From Ctenosaura bakeri (lineage: Eukaryota > Chordata > Lepidosauria > Squamata > Iguanidae): a DNA stretch of 64,000 nt. The DNA is taken from assembly GCA_948474755.1 (NCBI GenBank), contig CAOLHI010002509.1:124001-188000 (forward strand), read 5' to 3'. Below the pieces are notes generated by a model. It worked only from the letters and a program-made list of their open reading frames with translations. It had not been told where the DNA came from and searched no databases. Below, in pieces: positions 1 to 13,317 of the stretch; the stretch's first letter is position 1, and the number at the start of each line of letters is the position of its first letter. A program made the translations under genes and the position numbers.

Positions 1-2143
<2,143 letters not shown>

Positions 2144-4247
2144 TAAGGTAATAAAAAGGTTAATCTTATAACATTCTTACTATCAAAATATGGGATACCA
2201 GCATTTTGTTCTCTCTCATATGTCCATGTTCCAAAATACACAGGATGAGTAAATGAGGACACAAAACAGAGTTCCCAGTTGGAAAGCACTCCAAAATGGA
2301 TTGGCCATTTGTACACAATTTTGTTGTTAAGTTTGGCAAAACAAAACAGAACTCTGTGGAGTTTAGAGTAAACCAACTACACTCTGCTGTCTCTTGGTCT
2401 CCTTTGTCTCAGACCAAGGGTGATGAAGAAGGCTTCTCAAATCCTTTACTCATGTCACACTTGTCTGCCCTGACGAGGCTACTAACAATGGTTCTACTTA
2501 GTGCCCATGTGGTCATCTAGTCCCACAGAGAAGTTTTGGATCTTAAGAAAAATTCATTACCCACCCCGCTTGGAACCTGATCTGCATTTGTTTGTGTTAG
2601 TCTGAATTACTTTTTATCAAGCATGCTTTATTTTGGATGTGTTAAATATCTCTCCTTCTATCCTTAAATTCTCTTACCATGCAACATAAAAATACATTTT
2701 GGATTTGATTGCTAAAAATAAAAGCTCTTCCCTTGAATAGAATTTGAGATGTAAAACTTCATGAAGGACAGGAGCTAATTAGAAGCAGTTTTAATTGTTT
2801 CAATGGATTCAAATAATGAACAGTCTAAACCTCATTACCCTCTCTCTCCCAAAATGTCAAGGTATTAGCCTCACTCCTATTGTACCTCATAGACTTAAAT
2901 ATCATGTTAAAAATTGTTAGTTCTGTGAGAATTCAGATGGGTATTATGGTTGATTTGTGGGTCTTTTGGTCACGGGACAGTGCAATTGGCTTTGAGGTAT
3001 TCCAGAAGATAGTATATGTTTGCCTTCACTCAGAACTTTTCAGGATCTGTCTTGGATTTTTCCCCATCAAAGCAATCCAGTAGGTAGATTGCATTGCAGT
3101 ACAGTCCAAACATCTTTTTCAGGTATAGATCTTCCCACCTGTTGGGGTAAGTGTGTTTGATTATGTCTTTGATGACTTTATTATGTGAAAGTGACTCCCT
3201 TTTCCTCCTCTCTTTGTCAGTTTTAAACTCTAGTGACCATCTCAATATGATTTTCTCAATGCCAAACAAATATATGTGTTGCAATTGTAGGTCTAACCCT
3301 CTTAGGAGTTCCAGCTCTAAACCCTCCATGTGCTTTCTTCCCAGAAGCACAGAGTTTCTGGATTTAATCTCCTTAATGAAATTCTATGTTTGATTACACA
3401 GGCTATATGTGTATTGTCCTCTCTCTCTCTCTCTGTGCCTTTTTTTGCCAGCCTAGCATGGTGTCTTGTCACATAACCCCATTTTCTCTGCACTTCCTTA
3501 GTTTTAGTCTTAATTGCCCATCATGCTAACATGGGGCTTTCTATATAGCTGTACTTGCCCAACACACTTCCTAGTATTAACCATGGTTGTTTGCCGTGCT
3601 TGCCTGGTTCCTTACCAATTTCCTCACAGGAGCCCTCCTGGAGGATTGCTAACTGTTGCCTAAATTCAAAGTCTTAAGACATCAGTGACATATAAGCAAG
3701 ACCAAGGGTGAAAAAAGTCAGCCATCTATATTTTCCCTTATTTTACTGATATACTGCTGAAAGTGTACAGCTCAGAAAGAGATGGATGATAAATTTGTTT
3801 GGGCTTGAGAGATTTTGCTAATAAAACCATGGAATGAGAATTCTAACTACAACTCATGTAGCAAAGTAAATTTTGTTAGGTCTTCTATTTTTACTGGGTT
3901 GCTCATTGTCCAGGGAACTCTGGTTATCAGATAAGAACAGCTCTGGTCATCAAGGAAACATATTCAGGGTAGCTGTGTTGGCCATGCAGCAAAATAAAAT
4001 GAGATCCAAAATCCACCAAAGAGTGGCCAACCAAAATGCAGGAAATACATCATGGAAGCTTTTGGAGCTTCACTGGCTTCTTTATCAAGCAAAGATGTTA
4101 AAAATCACACAGGAGAAGAAAATGGTGGTCGCAGGCCTATGTTTTGTCTCAGAGGTTGTTTTCGGCCACAAAGAGTAGTGATCTCTGTCTGCATTCATAT
4201 TTCTCTAGATTTTCATAACTGACAACAGAAATAACATCTAAGACGAA

Positions 4248-4703
4248 GGCCTTTTCCGCATTTTGTTTTTAAAACGGGGCAGCACGTCCTCCAGCAAGGA
4301 CGTTTGCACTTGGGGGCAAACTGGGTCCGGACTACTTTTTGTAGTTTTGGACTTCAGCCCACTCCGGAATGACCAGAACTGGTGGTTCGCCGTGCTATTG
4401 AAAGACCGTTTAAAACAGGTCTTTCAATAGCCCAGCGCACCCCAGTCCGTCGCTGCGCTACTGTGTAGAGCTGCAGGCTCACACAAGCATGAGGTTGCAG
4501 ATCTTCCGGGGGCGAACTTCTGGCCAGTGAGCTTCTCCGGTTGGTGGAGAGCCTCCACCAACCAGAAGCCTCCATTTTCATCCCCGGAGAAATGTGTAGC
4601 GTGGGCACGCACTGATCTGGATCAGCGTGGATCGTCAGAGGGAGCACGCCAGTCCGGTGAGTAACAGACTGCCCCGTTTTCTTCCCAAAGTGTGAAAAAG
4701 CCC
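4248..4703. mobile_element. GC-rich Harbinger-like MITE, copy 1
   Basis: 456-bp GC-rich island in AT-rich intron. Its ends are imperfect inverted repeats, GGCCTTTTCCGCA on the left and TGTGAAAAAGCCC on the right. The interior (cctccag...gacg, then a tract around a 'gaaagacc...ggtctttc' hairpin) matches the elements at 39283-39738 and 48833-49375. No transposase is encoded. The open frames inside it are GC-content artefacts. Assignment to PIF/Harbinger rests on the 3-bp TTA duplications of the other copies; this copy's own duplication is not clear. Confidence 0.72.
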
Positions 4704-5282
4704 AAAATGTAGGCCTGTGACTCTAACATCATCACTTTTCTTCTCTTGCATAATTTTCAACATCTCTGCCTGATGAAGAAGACAGTCAGCTTGCATGATA
4801 TCTTTTTTCCCATTTTAGATGGCCAGCAAAAGTATTACTTGTTTGTGGATTCTAGTCATCGAGTAAAATTTCAGTAAACAATAATAAAAAAAGCTATTTC
4901 CACTGATTTCAAAGATTTTCTCCCACAAACTGGAATTGTACTCCAACTGTACCACATGAATGTACTCCTCTGTGACTTGAAGTCCCAATTTCATTTCAGT
5001 TAGAGTAGTAGACACAATGGCCTCAATGGAACTAGAAGTTGTCATGAGTAACCTTAAGTCCCATTGTGATTCTATTATTCTAAGTAGGGCTAAAGCTGGA
5101 TCTACCCTGTATGTTTACTGCAAGTACACCAGTGCAAGCAACTAAACCAGTGCCTGCAAAGGTAGTATTGTATTAATTAATTAATTCAATATGGGAAGTT
5201 GTTTTATTCCACATGATTAGAAGTGGTTAAATTATGCCAATATATAACATTATATTGAGAGTCCAATGCTGTAAATAAGTTT

Positions 5283-5309
5283 TTGTTGTTGTTGTTGTTT
5301 TTGTCACAG
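5283..5309 (+). repeat. (GTT)n forming the exon 6 acceptor tract
   Basis: A GTT triplet repeat runs directly into the TTGTCACAG acceptor of exon 6, so the simple repeat supplies the polypyrimidine tract. Confidence 0.8.
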
Positions 5310-5489
5310 GCGGCACCTGCTTTGTATCAAGCTGGGTTCATACAAGCGTTAATGGATATCTTTATAAAGAGCTCAAAATCAGAATTCCTTCAAAGAAGAA
5401 ATGTGAAAGAGATACTCTGGGGCTATGAGGATCCTTTCCTGAAGAAAGTTCCAGTAGCACCTGAGAAGAAGGTTGGAGTATTCTACCCT
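5310..5489 (+). CDS. CD36: CD36 coding exon 6
   Basis: Sixty codons, in phase 0 at both ends, matching human residues 144-203 without gaps. They start AAPALYQAGF, contain the family signature ILWGYEDPF (human LLWGYRDPF) and end VGVFYP. The segment forms part of the apical helix bundle and hydrophobic-cavity entrance of the CD36 fold. Two human landmarks differ. Asn163, a glycosylation site, is Lys here. Lys164, which reacts with sulfo-N-succinimidyl oleate and is implicated in fatty-acid uptake, is Ser here. Lys166 is kept. The acceptor is gtcacag after a (GTT)n tract and the donor is gtacgt. The open frame runs on into the intron to 5621, but the next exon joins exactly at FYP as in human. 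Confidence 0.95.
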
Positions 5490-6862
5490 GTACGTATGCC
5501 TCCAAAGGGGAGAGGAATAATTTGTGGTCGTGTACTGTACAATCCACAAGGCAGTGATGATACTACTATCAGCTCATCCTTTGAAGTTCAAAAAGCAGAC
5601 AAGTCTAGAATTAGCTGTTAATGCTCCTGTTCACAACAGTATCTAGCTGGTAAAATTAAAGGTCATCAAGGAGCAACCTCAGTCTTCTTCTAAAAGAATC
5701 AACATTATCAATAGCAGTCCACCCCATGAGAAGCAGAAATGAAAAGAAAATAGATTTTTATGTTTTAATGGAAGGGGGAGATGGAACACAAAATGAATGG
5801 CAGGAAGTTAAAGCAGTGCTTAACTATGCGTGCTCAGACTCCAGTGCTTAATTTTAGAAATTCTCATGATTATGCACTTTAGGAACATGGAACAGACCAG
5901 TACACAGACTGAAGAAGGGATAACTTTCTTTTCAAAATAGAAATAGCAATTTTTTAAACTTATGGTTGCACTGATCATTTGTTTTCAGTGGTTCCAGGGA
6001 CATGTCATGATGCAGGACTGAAAGACTGATGATAAATAAGGAGGGGTGGAACACATAGCTTATGTACTCATTCCCCCCCCCATTTCACTTCTTAGCACAA
6101 GGGGAGGGCAAAGTGTAGCCTAAGGGGCACATGCAGCCCCTGTGCTGTTTTTGTAGCCCAAAACTGTCCAGATTTTCCCTGACCTCCTTTTTTCTATCAA
6201 AAAAGGTAGGTCTATCAAAAAGGGTAGGAAGATGAAATCGTCAGTGTTGCTCACAGAGAGAATAGTTTGGGATGCTTATTATTTACTGGTGTTGCTGGTG
6301 TTATTGTGGATTAATTTGAACACTGATCTTCAGAATCTTCAACTGGGTTGGATTAATTCTTGAAAGATAATAATTCCTGTTGCAAAAATGTATACGACTT
6401 TATATCCAAATGTCATTGAAACATTCCTTTGCCTTCTGTTTTTAGCAGGGCTCACATTTGAAACAGGGAGTGCTTGATGGTCAAAGTGTAGGAGAAATAA
6501 ATATGCCACTAAGAAACTTTAAAAGAGGAAAGGTGTACACTTCTTTGGAGACATTAAAAAAAAAAGCCAGTCTCCAAAAGCCCTGGGATAAATCCAGTTG
6601 CTAGTCCCCACAGACTCACAGCATGAATCAAAGGTGCTTTTGTAAGGTTTATCTAACCAAATGCATTTTGAGTCATCGGAATTTTCTTTAGTTAATTAGT
6701 TTATTTAGTTAGTGGTAAACAGTTAGATTTAATCCATTGTTTCTAACTATGCTTTAACAAATGGATTTTTCACTCTGGTCTGAATCTGTGATGAAAAATT
6801 ATTGCTTGTCTTTCTCTCTCTCTCTCTCTCTCTCTGTCTCCCCACCCCCTCTCACTCTCCAG
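5490..6862 (+). other. CD36: CD36 intron 6
   Basis: 1.37-kb intron. Around 6100-6200 there is a stretch resembling an old dispersed repeat (a GGGGCACATGCAGCCCC core), unclassified. The acceptor tract is a (TC)n microsatellite. No gene is seen. Confidence 0.8.
6808..6862 (+). repeat. (TC)n microsatellite forming the exon 7 acceptor tract
   Basis: About eleven consecutive TC units followed by C-rich sequence lead straight into CTCTCCAG. The repeat is the polypyrimidine tract of the acceptor and should be length-polymorphic. Confidence 0.9.
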
Positions 6863-6954
6863 TTCAATGAAACACTTGATGGGCTTTACACAGTCTACAC
6901 TGGGAAAAATGACACAAGCAAAACAGCAATAATCCACAGTTACAAAAACAGAAG
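6863..6954 (+). CDS. CD36: CD36 coding exon 7
   Basis: Thirty codons plus two bases, human-equivalent residues 204-234. The sequence begins FNETLDGLYTVYTGKNDTSK and continues TAIIHSYKNR. Sequons at NET (human Asn205) and NDT (one residue before human Asn220) are present. A third, NRS, is created only after splicing, because Ser234 comes from AG plus the first base of the next exon; human has its nearby site at Asn235. The donor is gtacaa, weaker than consensus. The frame read through into the intron would give KNRRYN, but homology places the junction at AG|gt. Confidence 0.93.
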
Positions 6955-7439
6955 GTACAATATTATATTATTAAAATAATGTTAAGCAATTTCATAGCCT
7001 CAGAGCTGCTGCTACTGCAGTTTGTTTGTTTGTTTTCCTACCTTTTCTCCTGTCCTGGAACTGAAGGTGGCTGACCAAAATTATGATACAGATAAAAATT
7101 CACATTACATTTCAACATACAGGCAGATGAGCAGGTTCTTATGTGGAGAAACAGTCTGTTAGGTAGCTTGAACCTAAGCTGTATATTGCTCATAATCAGC
7201 ACTTTGAGCTGTATCTGGAAACAGACTGTCAGCAAATGCAATTGTTGGAGCAGGGAAGTTATATGCTTCCTGTAATTTGCTTGTGACTAAACAGTTTTCT
7301 GACAACAGAGAGTACCTTCAGCAGAAAGCAATATTAAAGGAAAATAATAGGAAATGCGAGCAAGAGGAAGCTCTTCCTTTCTCAAAATGATCAAGCCTAG
7401 GCTAATAAAAGGCTGAATGAGACTGAATAATATGAGATT

Positions 7440-7900
7440 AAATTCAAAGAGCACAGTAGTATTGTTAGTAAAAAGTCTGATTAAGGATTTAACACTGATG
7501 AAAGTGGTTGCTTTCCTCTTGAAAGATCAGGTTCATAGATTGGATGTACTCTTTGATATTGTACTGTCCCTGAATTTCCAGGTAGTATTAGTGGCAAGGA
7601 ATGTACTTGCACAACCATATCTGGTGTGCAGCTCCTACCTTTCTTCACTTGGGTTGATTTGTAACAGTTATTTATAATTGGTTATCTTGTATCTTGACTA
7701 CTGCAATGATGAGGATCTGGAAGTTCTATTAGTACAAGGAAATGGGAGCTAGACTTCTGGCAGGTACACGGTATCAAGATCATATTACTCCACTGCTGAA
7801 GGATCTGGATTTTTTTTTGGACTCAGTTTAATAATCTCAAATGTCTTATGGATTGGTCATATAGCAGATCCCTTCTCTCATTTTGAACCTGTTCATAAGC
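7440..7900 (+). mobile_element. CR1/L3-like LINE reverse-transcriptase fragment
   Basis: Decayed C-terminal half of a non-LTR reverse transcriptase, read across frames. The stretch DVLFDIVLSL...VLVARN followed by LDYCN matches the usual CR1/L3 order (LGVLLDSSLSL, then a VTSRLDYCN block). The next bases resemble the 'RAARLVTGTRRRDHITPLL' block (aggtacacggtatcaagatcatattactccactgctgaag). Stops and frameshifts interrupt it. It is a dead, 5'-truncated copy. Confidence 0.75.
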
Positions 7901-7939
7901 CCAAAGGCAGCATTTGCTGATTAAGAAGTCAGAGACTTG

Positions 7940-8143
7940 AGCCATTTCCAGCCTACACTGTTAGATAGTGCTATTATTCCACTTTCAACCTCCTGTGGAA
8001 TTCTGGGGTTTGTTGTTTACTGAGGGCAAAGAGGTCTCTGGCTGAGAAGTCTAAATTCCCCTCCCTAAACTACAATCCTCAGGATTCCATAGGATGTTTG
8101 AAGTAGAATAATAGCACTATAACAATGTAGTGTGGAAATAGCC
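7940..8143. mobile_element. Foldback MITE, GGCCATTTCC family, copy 1
   Basis: About 204 bp, almost wholly palindromic. The left arm runs gccatttcc...attccactttcaac and is mirrored on the right by a matching arm ending tggaaatagcc. Flanking trinucleotides TTG/TTA are compatible with a 3-bp target duplication. Same family as the copies at 30911, 44019, 47862 and 55078. Confidence 0.78.
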
Positions 8144-8300
8144 TTAGTAATTCATCTCTTTAGCAGAATAATCAGATTAGCAAGGCAAATGCTAAATGAC
8201 TGGCCCCACACCTACCCACTATATAGAGTCTAGCAGAGAAAAGAAATAAGTCTAGTCTTTGTAAAATATGCAAAAGCACTTTTACTTGCCATTGGCCATT

Positions 8301-8512
8301 ATGTGCCTTCAAGTCAATTATGACTTATGGTGATTCTACCATAGGGTTTTCTTGGTAACATTTATTCAGAGAAGCTTTGCCATTTTCTTCCTCTAAGGCT
8401 GATAATGTGTGACTTGTCCGAGGTCACCCCATGGATTTCCATGGCTGAGTGGGGATCTATATCCTGATGTCATGGAGTCTTAAGTCTCTAACCAGTATAC
8501 CACACTGGCTCT
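8301..8512 (-). mobile_element. CORE/MIR-like tRNA-derived SINE
   Basis: On the plus strand it begins with the tail motif gtgccttcaagtca..ttatggtga and ends with the tRNA-like head, cagtataccacactggctct, so the element lies on the minus strand. The central 'gtgtgacttg..gaggtcacc' block is typical of this lizard MIR-like family. Confidence 0.82.
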
Positions 8513-8847
8513 TTATTTACACCACATGTGCGTAATCAAATACATGGTCTGATGGAAGAGAGAGAAAGTAGAGAAAATGACTACAGTTTAAGCTGATGCA
8601 GGCAGAGAGTGGGTGTGGAAAAACCAACAAACAGGAAGTCTGCAAATTAGCAATGAATGAGTATAGACATGCGAATGCTGCTGATAGTCATCTGTCCAAG
8701 AGTTTTCTCTTATATTCCTCCTGAAATGTATACAGAATGCTCTGTACTCAAAATTGCACACAACCGCTTAGGTTTTCAAGAAGCATTTTATAAAATATAT
8801 CTTTTTAATTTAAACATCTTTTTGATCTGGATTAATGTTTTAACTTA

Positions 8848-9301
8848 GGCCCTTTCCACACATGGGCCGGGAAGCGGGGAAAGCCACGCTAAAACATGGG
8901 CTTACCTTGTTCCGTCACTGCGCGGAGCAGCGCATTTCGCTGCTCTACACGCAGCAGCGTCCCGCGGCGTCCTCGGTGCCCGGCAGCGCCCAAAATGGTG
9001 GATTTTGACTGGCGGAGCCTCTCCACTAATCAAAGAAGCTCGCCAGCCGTAAATCCCACCCCCTGCCCGATCTGCCAGGAAGCCCTTTCGCACGTCCGTA
9101 AATCCATACGGGCGCTGCGACAAGGCACCACATAAAATGTGGTTTTTCAAAAGCACGCGGCACAGCCACTTGCAGGCACCTGACTGTGGATTGGGGTGTG
9201 GAATTACTCGAGAGTAATCCACCCCAATTCGCGTAACGGTGTAGACGACCTCCGTGGAGGTCTCTCTATACCGTTTTTTTTAACCCCATGTGGAAAGGGC
9301 C
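8848..9301. mobile_element. GC-rich Harbinger-like MITE, copy 2
   Basis: 454 bp bounded by inverted repeats GGCCCTTTCCACACATGGG and CCCATGTGGAAAGGGCC and flanked on both sides by TTA (8845-8847 and 9302-9304). The interior is GC-rich with a second inverted pair, but differs from the interiors of copies 1, 3 and 4. No transposase is seen. The 3-bp TTA duplication is the basis for a PIF/Harbinger assignment. Confidence 0.8.
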
Positions 9302-9879
9302 TTAGATAGGTTTTAATATAATCCAAATTGTTTTAGTGGTTTTAAAGTTCTAAGAGAATTTTGTTGTTGAGTCTATATTTATTTTATTTTATGTATAAAG
9401 GAAATTTCATGGGTAAAGTATACCAAATAAATATATGCAATACATTTATTTAATGTGTTGATGACTCTTGAACAAAACTCACATTTAAATACTGCAGGTA
9501 CATCAGGAAGTAATAGTGAACATGTAATCCTCTTTATGAAGATACCATGTTCCTTTGCTGCACATCTGTACCCAGACCATGCTCAGTTGACACAGTGATT
9601 CCATCCATTATCAGCCAGATAGTGAGCTTTGCTGTCATGGCTACTGTGTGCAAGAGACAACTGGTTTAGACAACTGATTTACAAACCAAAGCCTTGCTTA
9701 TGTCTGTATAGGAGACTTAGTTGCAAAAAGAAAATACTCTACATGAATGACACTGCTATGTAGATAATAGAAAAATATTCACCTAAATATCTCTTCCTTT
9801 GAGAGATTCTGTAACTTGGTATGACTTCGCTCATCTTTGTCTTTTCTATTCAATTATTTTTTATTCTTTTTTTTTAAAG

Positions 9880-9926
9880 CACTCTTCCATATTGGGGCGG
9901 TCACTGTAACATGATCAACGGCACAG
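9880..9926 (+). CDS. CD36: CD36 coding exon 8
   Basis: A 47-nt micro-exon: one base completing Ser234, fifteen codons (235-249) and the first base of Asp250. Its product TLPYWGGHCNMINGT carries Cys243, half of the human Cys243-Cys311 disulfide, and the Asn247 sequon NGT. The acceptor is a T-run ending ttaaag and the donor is gtaaga. It is too short to be found by open-frame length; homology and phase fix it. Confidence 0.93.
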
Positions 9927-10043
9927 GTAAGAATATATAAAATTACTGATTCTTCTAATACTATCAACAACATGCATATGTTAATGAAAATGAAAATAAG
10001 TATGTGTCATCACAATGTGTTTATACAATGTGTGTAAATATTA

Positions 10044-10333
10044 GAAATGCAATTCCTCACTAATTTTCTTGCTGAAAAAAGCAGCAAGTAATTTTAGCAA
10101 TTTTCTTCTTGCTGCAAGAATGTCCTTGAAAAATGTGTACTTTTCAAAGACTTTTTTGCAATTCAAAGCTTATTTTGTGCAAACTTTGCATGTGACACAG
10201 AGAATACTGTTTCCTGATCAGAAACCATTATTTTCTGTACAAAAATACCACATATGAATTTTGTACAGAATAAGCCTCCAAATACAGCATTTTCTGCACA
10301 GGAAGGAGCAGTCTCAAAAAAGCTGTATGAATT
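10044..10333 (+). repeat. Unclassified dispersed repeat (TTTTCTGCACAGAAAA family), copy 1
   Basis: Shares an ordered series of blocks with 17690-18050 and, inverted, with 38940-39195 and 59310-59560: aattttagcaattttcttct, then gcaagaa..cttgaaaa, several TTTTCTGCACAGAAAA-like half palindromes, then atgaattttgtacagaata. I cannot assign it to a known class. The L1 at 10334 interrupts its 3' end. Confidence 0.6.
10316..10333 (+). repeat. L1 target-site duplication, left copy
   Basis: AAAAAAGCTGTATGAATT, 18 bp, exactly repeated at 11412-11429 after the L1 tail. This is the hallmark of target-primed reverse transcription. Confidence 0.9.
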
Positions 10334-11411
10334 TAGTCTTCAGTTTAAATCAAGAGACAAGTTGAAGCAAGAAGGAACAGTTCTTAACTGGTTTCCTTAC
10401 AGGCAGTTAAATGAAAGGTTTCAGATGGATTTAAAGACATATGGAATTGAAATAAAGGAGAAGGGTGGAGTGATAAAACGACTTTTTGAAAACCCTCCTC
10501 ATTTACTAGCCCAAATCACTCAGGAAATATTGCACCAGGAGAAGTATGAAGAAACTGTTAAAGCAGTAATGATCTCGTGGGCACAGAATATTGGTCATAC
10601 AATTCAACTGGATTCTTGGGAGCAGAGTTGGAAAAAGACAAACAAATTTACGGTTGCCCAGAATCTAAAAGAGAACTATTATAAAATGTTTTATAGATGG
10701 TATTTGACACCAGATAAATTATAAAAGATTTACAATTCAGGTACCGGGCTTTGTTGGAAATGTTTACAAGAGGTGGGTACGATATATCATATGTGGTGGA
10801 CATGCGCAAAGGTCAAGAAATATTGGATTGAGATACATAACAGGATTTGTGAAATAATGAAGTTACAATTTCCTATGATTCCTGAATTGTATTTGTTAAA
10901 TATGACAGATTTAGTAGACAGTGTGAATATAAAGAAATATTGGAGAATATTATTATATATGATAACAACTGCACGTATTGAATACGCTAAGGTATGGAAA
11001 ACACAGCAAATACCTACAATAGAACAATGGTGGGGCACCTTGATTGAAAATAAAAACGCTGACATAGTCTCTCAAAGACTGAAAGGGAAATCAGATGATG
11101 AAATTCAGAAAGAGTGGCAAATTGTAGGTGATTGCTGGGTGACCTTTGATAGAAGTCTATAATTCATGGTAATATGTGGAAAAATTTCATTGTGATGATT
11201 ACGGCAGATATCATGAAGCAGGAATATGGTAATGGAAATCCTATGTACTAACATGTAAAATGGCTGGAAAATGCAGTACAATGATATAACAATGTTAAGA
11301 GATTTTAGAAATGAAGTCTAGATCAGTTTGGAAGATTCAAGAAATAATTCATGTGAAATAGCAATAATAAATGGTTGTTTTAATTGTGAAACTTTAATAA
11401 AATGATATTTA
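10334..11411 (+). mobile_element. 5'-truncated L1 LINE, ORF2 C-terminus plus 3' UTR
   Basis: A ~1.08-kb insertion bounded by an 18-bp target duplication. The frame from about 10340 to 11162 encodes the C-terminal part of L1 ORF2. It contains FTVAQNLKENYYKMFYRWYLTP and the terminal Cys-rich motif CWKCLQEVGTIYHMWWTC (C-x2-C-x8-H-x4-C). A single in-frame TAA at 10722-10724, where a Lys codon is expected, interrupts it. The frame is otherwise open to its natural stop at 11160-11162, followed by ~250 bp of AT-rich 3' UTR and a short A tail. Endonuclease and reverse-transcriptase domains are absent. One stop and an exact duplication indicate a fairly young but dead copy. Confidence 0.92.
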
Positions 11412-11429
11412 AAAAAAGCTGTATGAATT
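11412..11429 (+). repeat. L1 target-site duplication, right copy
   Basis: Exact 18-bp match to 10316-10333, directly after the A-rich L1 tail. Confidence 0.9.
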
Positions 11430-13062
11430 AAACAATAGAAAGACTGCTACTATTACCCTCTTGGAACTAGGACAGAAGGAAAAAGAACAACACTCCTAGT
11501 TGTTCCTAATTGTTCTTGATATTTTATAAATGACGAGTTGTGTACCCTCTAGTTGAACAAGTAGTCTTAAGCCTAATTCAACTAAGTAGCAAATTCCTAT
11601 TGGCCAACTAGGGATTCTAATAACATTTCTCCTTATCTGAATATTTTCCCATATTGTGTGGTTTCCAAATTACTTTTTTCCCCATAGAACAGTATTAGTA
11701 GTTGGTAAACTGGCATTGTCTGGCTCTTTTCACACTCCCTTATGTTGTAGAATTCTCCACACTCCTTCCGTGCATATGTTGAATTGTGGTGGCCTGTCAT
11801 TCTAGATTGACTGGTATATGCTTGGACTTCCTTCCTTCTGGCTCTGACTTGATTTATCCTCTGAATACTGGTGTTAAACTCATGCACTGCAACAGAAGCA
11901 CTGTGCAATGATTTTGGCTGTCTTTGCAGTGTCAGAAAGAATGGCTTTGAGGTAGAGAGGTAAGAGATGGAGAATCCCCTTCTGTAGTTCTCCATAGCAT
12001 TATCCTTTGAAATAGGTAGCTGTAGAGTTGTCTTGTCTTCAGTGGATCTCTACTGAACACTCCTAGCCAGCTTCTCCCATACCCTCTGTGATTGCAAATT
12101 ACACCTTTTTGTGGCTTGTTTTCTACTTCCTTTTTCTGTGACTTCGTAGCGCATGGGAGAGCTGAACTTCTAAAAGCTTGGGCTCTCAGCTATCCAACTG
12201 CAATCGAGGGTTTAACACTCTGGGACCTAACTCAAGAAGCTCCTAAGGATCTGTAAGATTTGTGCAAGAATGATGGTGACATTGCCTTGGTTTGTGAAAC
12301 ATCACAAAGGAGGGGTAAAATAGCTCTATACAATAATCAGCCATTATTATCAAGAGATGGGTTAATATGTAAAACGTTAGGAATATCCTACCTATGTGAA
12401 CACTAGCAACTGTCTCCTGTATATTTAATGTCATAGGCTGGGGTGTCTCTTCCTAGTGATGTTGAAGTATCCAAAGTGAGATAGGGAATACCCTGAAGAT
12501 AAATACAGAAAAATCACATACAAGAACTATGTGTAAACTAATGTCTTCACTATCAAATTTCCTGAATAGGAAGTGTTCATTATTATTTCTACTTCCTAAC
12601 TATGAACATTGGTTGAAAACCATATCAGAGCTTAAATCTCTAGTCAAAAAAGAAAAAAAAATTGAATGTGGCTGCCCTAGTTCAAAGAAAATGATCCTTT
12701 CTCTATCATGGATCTCCATCTGGCAAATGGTAATGACTGTTCTCTAGATTAATATCATTAATGTGACTGGTAGAGAAAGTCACCCCCATCTCTTTCCCTC
12801 TTATTTCAAGGTGACAAAACAGGTATGTATTGCAACAAAGGGAAGATGAAATGCTTTATGCTTGCGTTGCTTTTGGACGTCTCTCTGCTAATCCAGTTGC
12901 TAAAATGGAAGAAATGTACTGTCTGGATACAGATCAATTATTTGCTGACCCTTGCCCTTTTTGAATGTGTTTGATGTAATCAAATGCCATTCTGCATATG
13001 AATGGGAAGTGGCCTAAATTCCACAGCAGTATCTTTATTTTTTATTTACGTATTTATTACAG

Positions 13063-13132
13063 ATGGAGCATCATTTCCTCCCTTTGTCAGCAAGCATGAA
13101 GTGCTGTTTTTCTTTTCTTCTGATATTTGCAG
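13063..13132 (+). CDS. CD36: CD36 coding exon 9
   Basis: 70 nt: completes Asp250, then 22 codons (251-272) and two bases of Arg273. The product GASFPPFVSKHEVLFFFSSD is followed by IC. Cys272, partner of Cys333 in the human disulfide map, is kept, as is the SFPPFV motif shared with other class B scavenger receptors. The acceptor is attacag and the donor is gtaaca. Confidence 0.94.
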
Positions 13133-13317
13133 GTAACAAGCATGTGGGGATATGCTTTTGTATATTTCTTTGAGGAGGCATTTGAAATGCTTAAAGGAAA
13201 ATGTCTGGCTTGCAGTCAGTGGCAACACACTGAAGGTAGACACTAATATTTATCTGGCAGGAGTTCTTGACTGTCAGGGTTAAAAACTGGTGTGACACAA
13301 GAGTTTGGTAATCAGAT

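Larger units (their letters stand above)
6955..9879 (+). other. CD36: CD36 intron 7
   Basis: 2.9-kb intron made up largely of repeats: a CR1/L3-like LINE fragment (7440-7900), a short foldback MITE (7940-8143), a CORE-SINE (8301-8512) and a GC-rich MITE (8848-9301). The intervals 6955-7439, 8513-8847 and 9302-9879 show nothing recognisable. Confidence 0.85.
9927..13062 (+). other. CD36: CD36 intron 8
   Basis: 3.1-kb intron. It carries an unclassified dispersed repeat (10044-10333) into which a 5'-truncated L1 has inserted (10334-11411). The interval 11430-13062 shows no recognised element or gene. Confidence 0.85.

Noticed and set aside
3030..3350. 106-codon minus-strand frame with an LLGRKHMEGL stretch resembling the BovB 'LLGRKAM' block
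   Set aside because: The rest does not follow the BovB order; too weak to call, may be chance or a very old LINE.
5490..5621. Extension of the exon 6 frame past FYP
   Set aside because: Homology and the gtacgt donor end the exon at 5489; the read-through residues do not resemble CD36.
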